Assembly (NCBI GenBank): GCA_964475385.1
Contig: CAYYWV010000020.1
Coordinates: 1 to 29,492 of the forward strand
Direction: 5' to 3'
DNA length: 29,492 bases
Source of the DNA: CAYYWV01 sp964475385
GTDB lineage: Bacteria > Pseudomonadota > Alphaproteobacteria > JAAXGF01
Shown: piece after piece, positions 8,522 to 15,628 of the stretch
How the letters are laid out: every line of letters starts with the position of its first letter
How positions within the stretch are numbered: the first letter of the stretch is position 1
Program-made: the position numbers and the translations under genes
The notes under the pieces: generated by a model
Seen by the model: only the letters and a program-made list of their open reading frames with translations
Database searches by the model: none
Told to the model about the DNA's origin: nothing

Positions 8522-9409
8522 ATGAACTACGCGCAGCTTCGCGCCTTTCATGCGGTCGCCACTGAAGGCAGCTTCACCAAGGCCGCCGAGGCGCTATGCG
8601 TGAGCCAGCCGGCGGTGACCATCCAGGTCAAGGCGCTCGAAGAGGCATACGGCGTCCTTCTCGTCCACCGCCGCGGGCATCAAGTGGCGCTCACCGATCT
8701 CGGAGCCAAGCTTCTCGAGATCACGCGCCGGATCTTCGGCCTCATGGAAGAGGCGGACGAGGCGCTCTCGGCGGCGCGCGAGCTGCGCTCGGGCCATCTC
8801 CGGGTCGGCGCCGACGGCCCTTTCTTCGTGATGCCGCTGCTCGCCGCCTTCGTCGCCCGATATCCCGGGGTGCGGGTCACGGTGGCGATGGGCAACTCGC
8901 AGGCGGTGCTCGCCGATCTTCTCGAGTATCGCGCCGACGTGGCGGTCCTCGCCCAGGCGGGCGTCGACAAGCGGTTTCACGCCATCCCCTTCAGCCGTCA
9001 GCCAATCGTCGTTTTCGTCCCCCGCGATCACGAATGGGCGGGGAGGCGGAGGCTCCGCCTCGCCGAGCTCGACGGCGCGCCGATGGTCCTGCGCGAGCAG
9101 GGCTCGGTCACCCGACGGATCTTCGAGGCGGCGCTCGAGCGCGCCCGCGTGCGGCCCAAGGTGGTGCTGGAGATCGGCAGCCGCGAAGCGCTCCGCGAGG
9201 CGGTCGCCGCGGGACTCGGGATTGGCGTCGTCTCGCGGGCCGAGCTCGGCGGCGACGACCGTTTCGCGACCATCGAGGTCGCCGACGCGACGCTCGAATC
9301 GGACGAGTTCGTGGTCTGCCTCAAGGAGCGCCGCAACCTGCGCACGGTCCAGGCTTTTCTTGCTTTGGTCGAGGACGCCCGCGCCGGCCGCGAAACGCCG
9401 CGGCTTTAA
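8522..9409 (+). CDS. LysR-family regulator of the AEP locus
   Basis: This 295-residue protein has an N-terminal winged helix-turn-helix (residues 1-60, MNYAQLRAFHAVATEGSFTKAAEAL and VSQPAVTIQVKALEEAYGV) and a periplasmic-binding-protein-like effector domain (about 90-290), with LRVGADGPFFVMPLL at its start and GLGIGVVS in the second half. Divergent placement next to phnW is the standard arrangement for a LysR protein controlling its neighbour, so AEP or phosphonoacetaldehyde is the likely inducer (inference). No good Shine-Dalgarno sequence precedes the ATG, which follows an AT-rich leader directly, so weak or leaderless initiation is possible. Confidence 0.92.
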   Translation: MNYAQLRAFHAVATEGSFTKAAEALCVSQPAVTIQVKALEEAYGVLLVHRRGHQVALTDLGAKLLEITRRIFGLMEEADEALSAARELRSGHLRVGADGPFFVMPLLAAFVARYPGVRVTVAMGNSQAVLADLLEYRADVAVLAQAGVDKRFHAIPFSRQPIVVFVPRDHEWAGRRRLRLAELDGAPMVLREQGSVTRRIFEAALERARVRPKVVLEIGSREALREAVAAGLGIGVVSRAELGGDDRFATIEVADATLESDEFVVCLKERRNLRTVQAFLALVEDARAGRETPRL

Positions 9410-9417
9410 GCGCCCGT

Positions 9418-9433
9418 TAACCCTGTCGGGTTA
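9418..9433 (+). terminator. Hairpin after the lysR gene
   Basis: TAACCC-TGTC-GGGTTA is a perfect 6-base stem with a 4-base loop, 8 bases after the regulator's stop. There is no T-run behind it, so it may be a weak or factor-assisted terminator. Confidence 0.4.
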
Positions 9434-9501
9434 GCTTGCGGTCAAATCGGCAGGCGCAGACATGCTTTCGCCGCGCCCAAGGGTCGAACGTGAGGTGAGA
9501 T

Positions 9502-9774
9502 ATGACTCGGTTTCTGGTCACGCCCGACAATCCTTCGGGGTGGAAGCTCGAAGACATTCTCTCCGAGATCCAGAACGACATCATCCGCCGCAGCACCAAG
9601 ATCCTCGACGACCCGCGGCCCGAGGCGCGCGTCGTGCTCAACAACAACATCGAGATTCTGGGCCTGTTGACCCGCTGTATCGCGCACGCGACCGATTCGA
9701 CCCGCATCCTCGCAAAAAGCCTTGGCCCCAGCAGAGCGGCCGAAGGCGGCCCGCCGCGCATCGGCAAGCCTTAG
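9502..9774 (+). CDS. Small conserved-looking protein of unknown function
   Basis: This 90-residue protein (MTRFLVTPDNPSGWKLEDIL...) has no signal peptide or membrane segment. A helical middle (DILSEIQNDIIRRSTKILDD, then VVLNNNIEILGLLTRCIAHATDSTRIL) gives way to a Gly/Pro-rich tail GGPPRIGKP. GAGG lies about 7 bases before the ATG, and the coding character is good. I do not recognise the family with certainty. It stands alone, 92 bases after the lysR stop and tail-to-tail with the cofactor gene at 9784, so context says little about its job. Confidence 0.7.
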   Translation: MTRFLVTPDNPSGWKLEDILSEIQNDIIRRSTKILDDPRPEARVVLNNNIEILGLLTRCIAHATDSTRILAKSLGPSRAAEGGPPRIGKP

Positions 9775-9783
9775 GGGGCGGTT

Positions 9784-11427
9784 TCAGTCCGCCTCGCGCG
9801 CGGCGTCGAGGCGCGCCAGGATCTCCGGCGTATCGACGTCGATCAGCACGCTATCATCGTCGCAAGCGACCTCGAAGACGGCCGAATCATGCGCGGCCAA
9901 GAGATGCCGCGCGCCCACGTCGCCTGTCAGTCGGTCGATCTCGGGGAAGAAGCGCGCCGCCCATAGCACCGGGTTGCCTCTCTTGCCCCGGTAGACGGGA
10001 ACGCAGATGGCGCGTCCCGCGTCGGGGTCGAAGGCGTCGATCAGGCGGTCGATCAGCGCCGCCGTGACGCGCGGCATGTCGCCGAGACAGATCACCGCGC
10101 CGTCGATATCGGCGGGAAGGGCGGCGATGCCGGCGCGGAGCGAGCCGCTCATCCCCGCCGCATAGTCCGGGTTGTGGACGAAAGCGACATCGAGCCCGGC
10201 GAGCGCGGCGCGGATCGCTTCGGCTTCGTGGCCGGTCACGACGACGACCGGGTTCGCGCGCGAGCCGAGCGCCGCCGCGGCCGCGTGCGCGACCATCGGG
10301 CGGCCCTCGACCGGACTCAACAGCTTGTTCGCCGCGCCCATGCGCCGCGAGCGCCCGGCGGCGAGCACCACCGCGGCGATCCGGGGCGTCCGCTCAGCGG
10401 CGAGCGGCGCTTGCGGGGGCGAAGCCTTGCGGCGGGGAAGCGGCCGGGCCGCGATCTCCTTCATCAGCCCGCCCGCGCCCATGCGCATGATCTCGGCCCC
10501 CGTAAGCGGGAGGTCGGCCGCGATCCGACGCAAGAGGCGGTCGCAGCCCTGCTCGCGGGGCGAGCGCGCCGAGCCCGGTAGGCCGAGGACCGTCGCCGCG
10601 CCGAGCCGCGCCAGCAGCGTGAGGTTGCCGGGATCGACCGGCATCCCGAAATGAAGGACTTCGCCGCCCGCGGCCTCGATCGCGGAAGGGATCACGTCGG
10701 CGCGGTCGGCGGTGGCCGAGGCTCCGAATGCGAGGATGAGCGCGCAGCCCTCTTCGACAAGGGCGCAAAGCGCGGCGGCGGCCGCCTCCACCGTGTGCGG
10801 GCAGCGCCGTTCCGCCGCAAGCGTCGCCTCGACCGCGGCGAGCCGCGCCCGAGTGATCGCGGCCGTCTTCTCGACCACGTCGTCGCGCAAGCCAGGCAGC
10901 AGGGTTTGCACGAGCCCCGCCGTCCGTGGGCGATAGGGCGCGATGCGCACCGCAGGCGCAGGCTCGGCGGCGGCCTCGGCGCAGGCCGCGACCGCCCGGG
11001 CCGGGGCCGCCAGCGGCACGATCTTGACCGTCGCGACGAGGTCGCGGACTTCGACCGGGGCGAACGGCTCCAGGGTCGCAAAGGTGACCGATTCGTGGAC
11101 CAGGTTGATCCGGTCGATGCGCGCGCGCTCGATCACCGCGACGCCGCGCGCGGCGGCGAACAGGTTGCAACGTCCGGTGAACGCGGGGCCCAAGGAGACG
11201 CCCTCGCCGCGAGCGGCCTCGGCGACCCGACGGGCGGCCTCGTCCTCGCCGAGATCGTCCGCCTCCAGCCGCGCGACCGTGACCGTCTCGATTCCGCTCG
11301 CCCGCAGCGCCGCGATCTCGGCCGCGCCGAGGCGCGCGCCTTTGCCGATCCGCCGACCGCCGGCGCGAAGGCTGTGGACCAGGAGCGCGCCCTCGGCCTC
11401 GTCGAGGGGTACGCGGAGGATCTTCAC
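9784..11427 (-). CDS. Molybdopterin-binding (MoeA-like) / MobA-like nucleotidyltransferase fusion
   Basis: This 547-residue two-domain protein begins at a GTG overlapping the upstream stop (GTGA). Residues about 1-340 resemble the molybdopterin-binding MoeA/CinA-like fold (GRRIGKGARLGAAEIAALRASGIETVTVARLE near the N-terminus and ALILAFGASATADRADVIPSAIEAAGG at about 229-255). Residues about 349-545 are a MobA/MocA-like transferase with LAAGRSRRMG (355-364), NKLLSPVEG, and the metal-site region ICLGDMPRVT. MocA-type enzymes attach CMP to the molybdenum cofactor used by xanthine-oxidase-family enzymes, which fits the CoxL gene upstream. It is the last gene of the maturation unit coxD-E-I-F, and the fusion would combine metal insertion or cofactor holding with cytidylylation. 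Confidence 0.85.
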   Translation of the reverse strand: MKILRVPLDEAEGALLVHSLRAGGRRIGKGARLGAAEIAALRASGIETVTVARLEADDLGEDEAARRVAEAARGEGVSLGPAFTGRCNLFAAARGVAVIERARIDRINLVHESVTFATLEPFAPVEVRDLVATVKIVPLAAPARAVAACAEAAAEPAPAVRIAPYRPRTAGLVQTLLPGLRDDVVEKTAAITRARLAAVEATLAAERRCPHTVEAAAAALCALVEEGCALILAFGASATADRADVIPSAIEAAGGEVLHFGMPVDPGNLTLLARLGAATVLGLPGSARSPREQGCDRLLRRIAADLPLTGAEIMRMGAGGLMKEIAARPLPRRKASPPQAPLAAERTPRIAAVVLAAGRSRRMGAANKLLSPVEGRPMVAHAAAAALGSRANPVVVVTGHEAEAIRAALAGLDVAFVHNPDYAAGMSGSLRAGIAALPADIDGAVICLGDMPRVTAALIDRLIDAFDPDAGRAICVPVYRGKRGNPVLWAARFFPEIDRLTGDVGARHLLAAHDSAVFEVACDDDSVLIDVDTPEILARLDAAREAD

Positions 11428-12137
11428 GCCACCGCCTCGGCGCGCGCGTCCTTGCGGCGGGTGGCGGTGATCTCGGCCATGATCGCGATCGCGATTTCGG
11501 CCGGAGACCGCGCGCCGATGTCGAGCCCGACGGGGCCGTGGATGCGCGCGATCGCCGCCGCGTCGTGGCCCATCTCGGCGAGCCGGGCGCAACGCTTGGC
11601 GTGGGTGCGTCGGCTCCCGAGCGCGCCGATGTAGAAGGCGGGCGAGCGAAGCGCGACGTCGAGCGCGGGGTCGTCGAGCTTGGGGTCGTGGGTCAGGGTG
11701 ACCACCGCGGTGCGCGAATCGGGGGCGAGCGCGCGCAGGGCCTCGTCGGGCCAGTCGCGCGAGATCGCGACGCCTGGAAAGCGGGCGTCATCGGCGAAGG
11801 CGCGGCGCGGATCGACCACCGCGACCCGGTAGCCGGCGAGCCCCGCCACCCGCGCGAGGGGCTGGGTGATATGGACCGCGCCGACGATGATCAGCCTGAG
11901 CGGGGGATTGAACACGTGAATGAACACGGGACCGCCCGGGCCCTCCACGGTGGCGCTCGCGTCGCGGGCGAGGGCGGCGCGCGCCGCCGCGGCCTGGGCC
12001 TCGCCGAGCGCCCGCTCCCCGAAGACCTCGTCCTCGATCAGAAGCGCCTGCGCGCCGCTCTCAAGGTCGGTGATCAGGGCGGCCGGTCGTTTTTCGGCCC
12101 GGGCCGCATTGAGCCGGCGCAGGATCTCGTCCTTCAC
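11424..12137 (-). CDS. XdhC/CoxF-type maturation protein, Rossmann half
   Basis: This 237-residue protein starts at GTG 12137, overlapping the preceding stop (GTGA). An N-terminal XdhC-like segment (VKDEILRRLNAARAEKRPAALIT) leads into the C-terminal Rossmann domain: RLIIVGAVHITQPLARVAGLAGYRVAVVDPR, TLTHDPKLDDPAL, YIGALGSRRTHAKR and GLDIGARSPAEIAIAIMAEI. XdhC proteins bind molybdenum cofactor and help sulfurate and insert it into xanthine-oxidase-family enzymes. It pairs with the short XdhC N-domain protein encoded just upstream. A longer frame starting at 12194 is unlikely because it would run through the neighbouring gene. Confidence 0.87.
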   Translation of the reverse strand: MKDEILRRLNAARAEKRPAALITDLESGAQALLIEDEVFGERALGEAQAAAARAALARDASATVEGPGGPVFIHVFNPPLRLIIVGAVHITQPLARVAGLAGYRVAVVDPRRAFADDARFPGVAISRDWPDEALRALAPDSRTAVVTLTHDPKLDDPALDVALRSPAFYIGALGSRRTHAKRCARLAEMGHDAAAIARIHGPVGLDIGARSPAEIAIAIMAEITATRRKDARAEAVA

Positions 12138-12499
12138 CCGACCCGCTCCACGAAGACCTCGACCGTGCCGCCGCAGGCGAGTCCCACCGACCAAGCGGTC
12201 TCGTCGGCGACGCCGTAGTGGAGGAGGCGGGGCTTGCCGTCGGCGATCGTTCGGCGGGCCTCCTCGATCACCGCGCCTTCGATGCAGCCGCCCGAGACCG
12301 AGCCCTGGAAGACTCCCGCCTCGTCCACCACGAGCTGGCTGCCGACGGGGCGCGGGCTCGACCCCCAGGTCCGCACCACGGTGGCGAGCGCGACCCCTTT
12401 GCCCTCGCGCCGCCAGCGTTCGGCGATCGCGAGCGCGTCGTCGTCCGCCTCCAAGACGGGCGGTTCCTTAGGCGCTGGGCTCAGACTGCGGTCTTCCAC
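12134..12499 (-). CDS. Short XdhC/CoxI N-terminal-domain protein
   Basis: This 121-residue protein corresponds to the N-terminal half of XdhC/CoxI only: WRREGKGVALATVVRTWGSSPRPVGSQLVV, then GSVSGGCIEGAVIEEA and GLACGGTVEVFVE. The two cysteines in SGGCIEG and LACGGT are the conserved ones of the domain. The GTG at 12499 is chosen because AGGGA lies about 9 bases before it; it overlaps the coxE stop by 19 bases. The stop overlaps the start of the Rossmann-type partner (GTGA). It works with that partner in delivering sulfurated molybdenum cofactor to the CoxL-type subunit, by family analogy. Confidence 0.85.
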   Translation of the reverse strand: MEDRSLSPAPKEPPVLEADDDALAIAERWRREGKGVALATVVRTWGSSPRPVGSQLVVDEAGVFQGSVSGGCIEGAVIEEARRTIADGKPRLLHYGVADETAWSVGLACGGTVEVFVERVG

Positions 12500-13758
12500 G
12501 GTCGCCGAATCCCTGATCTGCGCGCATCGAGATCGGCGAGCGCCTTCGCCAAGCCGTCGAGGCTTTCGAGGTTGTGGACCGGCCGAAAGTCGTCGACATG
12601 GGGAAGGATCGCCCGGATGCCCGCCGATTTTGGCGCGAATCCGTCGTAACGCAAGAGCGGGTTGAGCCAGATCAGCCGCCGGCAGGACTTGTGCAGCCGC
12701 TCGACCTCGCGTCCCAGAAGCGCGCTGTCGTCGCGTTCGAGCCCGTCGGTGACCAGAAGAACGACCGCGCCCTGGCCGAGCACGCGGCGCGACCACGAAA
12801 GGTTGAAGGCCGCGAGGCAAGGGCCGATCCGGGTGCCGCCGTCCCAGTCCTCGACCGCTTCCGCGACGCGGTCGAGCGCCACGTCGACGTCGCGATGGCG
12901 AAGCTGGCGCGTGATGTTGGTCAGCCGCGTCCCGAAGACGAAGGCGTGCACCCGGTCGCGGTCGTTGGCCACCGCGTGCATGAAGTGAAGGAACATGCGC
13001 GAGTAGCGGCTCATCGAGCCCGAGATGTCGCACAGCACCACGAGCGGCGGCGGCCTGAGCCGAGGCCGCGCGAGCCGCAGCGGAATGATGTCGCCGCCGG
13101 TCCGAAGCGCCGCGCGCAGGCTCGCCCGCATGTCGATCCGCGGCCCTCTACGGTCGGCGACGAAGCGCCGCGTGCGCTGGGGCGCGAGCTGGAGCCGCAT
13201 CGCCTCGGCGGCCTTGCGGGCGAGCGCGAGCTCGGCCGTCGACATCTGCTCGAAGTCGGCCTTGCGCAGCATCTCGCGGTCGGACCAGGTGAGAACGGCG
13301 TCGACCTCGATCTTTTCCTCGGCGTCCTCGCCCGCGCTTTCGCCGAGCCCGGGCCGCGCGGCGAGCGCATCGACCAACCGCCGGCTCAAACGCTCCGACT
13401 GCTCGGAGCGCATGCCGCCCTCGGGACGGACGTCGGGCAGCAAAAGCGCCATCATCCGGCTCAGAAGCTCGGGGTTGCGCCAAAAGAGATGGAAAGCCTG
13501 ATCGAACAGGGCGCGCTGCTCGCGGCGATCGACGAAAACCGCGTGCAGCGCCCAGTAGAAGTCGTCGCGCCGCGAAAGCCCTATGGCCTCGACCGCGCGG
13601 ATCGCCTCGAGCACCTTGCCGGTGCCGACCGGAAGCCCGGCGGCGCGCAGCGTCCGCGCGAAGTGGAGGATGTTCTCGACCAGCCGCCCGCCGCTCAAAT
13701 CGCTGTCGGGCGCGGAGGCTTGAGAGTTGTTGTCGGAGCCGATCACGGAACCGTTCAC
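12481..13758 (-). CDS. coxE: CoxE-like von Willebrand factor A protein
   Basis: This 425-residue protein starts at GTG 13758 in a GTGA overlap with coxD. A long helical N-terminal region (about 25-235) precedes a VWA domain with the MIDAS metal motif DISGSMS (244-250), then the threonine-containing DGGTRIGPCLAAF and LLVTDGLERDD. CoxE pairs with the MoxR-type ATPase CoxD. In Mo-hydroxylase clusters of CO oxidisers the pair is needed to mature the bimetallic active site (family knowledge). A frame continuing upstream to 14430 only shadows coxD. The acidic stretch at about 138-152 (ESAGEDAEEKIEVD) is a linker. Confidence 0.9.
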   Translation of the reverse strand: MNGSVIGSDNNSQASAPDSDLSGGRLVENILHFARTLRAAGLPVGTGKVLEAIRAVEAIGLSRRDDFYWALHAVFVDRREQRALFDQAFHLFWRNPELLSRMMALLLPDVRPEGGMRSEQSERLSRRLVDALAARPGLGESAGEDAEEKIEVDAVLTWSDREMLRKADFEQMSTAELALARKAAEAMRLQLAPQRTRRFVADRRGPRIDMRASLRAALRTGGDIIPLRLARPRLRPPPLVVLCDISGSMSRYSRMFLHFMHAVANDRDRVHAFVFGTRLTNITRQLRHRDVDVALDRVAEAVEDWDGGTRIGPCLAAFNLSWSRRVLGQGAVVLLVTDGLERDDSALLGREVERLHKSCRRLIWLNPLLRYDGFAPKSAGIRAILPHVDDFRPVHNLESLDGLAKALADLDARRSGIRRPWKTAV

Positions 13759-14672
13759 GGCGTTCCCGCGGCCGCGACCTCGTGCTTGACCTGGTCGAGA
13801 ATGCGCCGGGCCTCGCCGCCCTGCACCTTGGCGATGTCGTCCTGGTACTTGAGGACGACGCCGAGGGTGTTGTCGACCGTTTCGGGGTCGAGGGCGATCT
13901 TGTCGAGCGCGGTCAACGCTTCGGCCCAGTCGATGGTCTCGGCGACGCCCGGGAGCTTGAACAGGTCGGCCTTGCGCAGGGCCTGGACGAAGGCGACGAT
14001 CTCGCGCGAAAGGGTCTCGGCCGCGTTCGGGGCCTTGGCCTTGAGGATCGCGATCTCGCGTTCGGCCGAAGGATAATCGATCCAGTGATAGAAGCAGCGC
14101 CGTTTGAGCGCGTCGTGGATCTCGCGCGTCCGGTTCGAGGTGATGATCGTGATCGGCGGCTCTTCGGCGCGAATGGTTCCGATCTCGGGGATCGTGACCT
14201 GGTAGTCCGAGAGCACTTCGAGGAGGTAGGCCTCGAACGGCTCGTCGGCGCGGTCGAGCTCGTCGATCAGCAGCACGGGCGCTCCCGCGATCGAGGGCTC
14301 GAGCGCCTGGAGGATCGGGCGGCGGATCAGGAAGCGTTCGGCGAAGATGTCCTCGACCAGAAGGTCGCGGTCGGTCTCGCGCGCGACCTCGGCGATGCGC
14401 AGCTCGACCATCTGGCGCGCGTAGTTCCACTCGTAGACCGCCGAGGCGACGTCGAGCCCTTCATAGCACTGGAGTCGGATCAAGGGCCGCGCGAGGGCGC
14501 CGGCGAGCACCTTGGCCACCTCGGTCTTGCCGACCCCGGCCTCGCCTTCGAGAAGGATCGGCCGGCCGAGGCGGAGCGCAAGATAGGCCACGGTGGCGAG
14601 GCTGCGGTCGGCGATGTAACGCTGGCTTGCGAACAGCTCCAGCGTGGCGTCTATGCTGTTGGGAGCGGGCAT
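13755..14672 (-). CDS. coxD: CoxD-like MoxR-family AAA+ ATPase
   Basis: This 305-residue AAA+ protein has Walker A GEAGVGKT (43-50), Walker B VLLIDELD (133-140), sensor-1 region ITIITSNRTREIHDALKRRC, and the C-terminal lid. The MoxR class acts as a chaperone with a VWA partner, here the overlapping coxE. CoxD is implicated in active-site sulfuration and copper insertion in CO dehydrogenase. In form II clusters the task is presumably related maturation of the Mo site. It lies 138 bases downstream of coxM, behind a strong hairpin. Confidence 0.92.
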   Translation of the reverse strand: MPAPNSIDATLELFASQRYIADRSLATVAYLALRLGRPILLEGEAGVGKTEVAKVLAGALARPLIRLQCYEGLDVASAVYEWNYARQMVELRIAEVARETDRDLLVEDIFAERFLIRRPILQALEPSIAGAPVLLIDELDRADEPFEAYLLEVLSDYQVTIPEIGTIRAEEPPITIITSNRTREIHDALKRRCFYHWIDYPSAEREIAILKAKAPNAAETLSREIVAFVQALRKADLFKLPGVAETIDWAEALTALDKIALDPETVDNTLGVVLKYQDDIAKVQGGEARRILDQVKHEVAAAGTP

Positions 14673-14740
14673 GAAAAAAAGAGCGACCGAAAAACCGTGA
14701 AAGACGCCGTAGCCTAGCCGAGGCGGCGAAGAAGCGAAAG

Positions 14741-14779
14741 GCCCGGACGGACGACGCGCGAAGCGCCGTCCGCCCGGGC
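14741..14779 (-). terminator. Strong hairpin between coxM and coxD
   Basis: GCCCGGACGGACG (14741-14753) pairs with CGTCCGCCCGGGC (14767-14779) at 12 of 13 positions. An inner stem GCGC-GAA-GCGC lies inside the loop (14756-14766). No T-run follows on the - strand. It may attenuate transcription or protect the coxSLM message so that structural subunits are made in excess over coxDE and the cofactor genes. Confidence 0.55.
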
Positions 14780-14810
14780 GAAGCCCGAGCCTCGCGGCGG
14801 GAGCCTGCGC

Positions 14811-15605
14811 TCAGGCGGCCGCGGCCACCGCCCGGCGGGCCATGACGCCGATCAGATGGGCGCGATACTCGGCCGAGGCGTGAAGGTCCGCATTCAGCCC
14901 TTCGGGCGAGATCGTCACGCCGTCGATCGCCGCCGGCGAGAAATCCGCGCTCAGCGCGCGTTCAAGCTCGGCCGAGCGGAACACGCAGGAACCCGCGCCC
15001 GTGATCGCGACCCGCACCGCGCTCCCGGTCTTGGCGACCATCACCCCGACCACCGCATAGCGCGAGGCCGGGTTGGCGAACTTGGCGTAGCCCGCCTTCT
15101 CGGGCAGCGGGAAGCTCACCTTGGTGATGATCTCGCCGTCCTTGAGCGCGGTCTCGAACAGGCCGGTGAAGAAGTTGTCGGCCGCGATCTCGCGCTGGTT
15201 GGTGTGCACGGTCGCATTCAGCCCGAGCACCGCCGCCGGGTAGTCGGCCGCCGGATCGTTGTTGGCGAGCGAGCCGCCGATGGTTCCGCGGTTGCGGACC
15301 TGGGCGTCGCCGATCCCGCCCGCAAGACGGGCGAGCGCGGGGATCGCCTTCTGCACGTCGGACGAAGCGGCGACCTCGGCGTGTCGGGTCATGGCCCCGA
15401 TCTCGATTGCGTTGCCGAGCGGGCGGATGCCCGAAAGCCCCTCGATCGCGCCGAGATCGACGAGATCCGAGGGCTGGGCGAGACGCTGCTTGAGCGCAGG
15501 GATCAGGGTTTGGCCGCCGGCGATGAACTGGCCGTCGGCGGCGCGCTGGAGCGCGGCCACGGCCTCGTCGAGCGAGGTCGGCCGGTGATAAGCGAAGCTG
15601 TACAT
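14811..15605 (-). CDS. coxM: CoxM-like FAD-binding subunit of a molybdenum hydroxylase
   Basis: This 264-residue protein has the flavin-binding motifs of the medium subunit, AGGQTLIPALKQRL (29-42) and TIGGSLANNDPAADYPAAVL (from 108), then a CO_deh_flav_C domain (about 165-262). It receives electrons from the CoxS clusters and passes them to an acceptor such as quinone. The ATG is preceded by GGGAGGAG. It follows coxL after 23 bases and is the last structural gene in the S-L-M order typical of form II loci. Confidence 0.94.
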   Translation of the reverse strand: MYSFAYHRPTSLDEAVAALQRAADGQFIAGGQTLIPALKQRLAQPSDLVDLGAIEGLSGIRPLGNAIEIGAMTRHAEVAASSDVQKAIPALARLAGGIGDAQVRNRGTIGGSLANNDPAADYPAAVLGLNATVHTNQREIAADNFFTGLFETALKDGEIITKVSFPLPEKAGYAKFANPASRYAVVGVMVAKTGSAVRVAITGAGSCVFRSAELERALSADFSPAAIDGVTISPEGLNADLHASAEYRAHLIGVMARRAVAAAA

Positions 15606-15628
15606 CGGTTGTCTCCTCCCTCTCGCGG

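Noticed and set aside
12574..14076. 500-codon + strand frame opposite coxD/coxE
   Set aside because: Antisense shadow. The - strand proteins have clear AAA+ and VWA motifs and this one has none.
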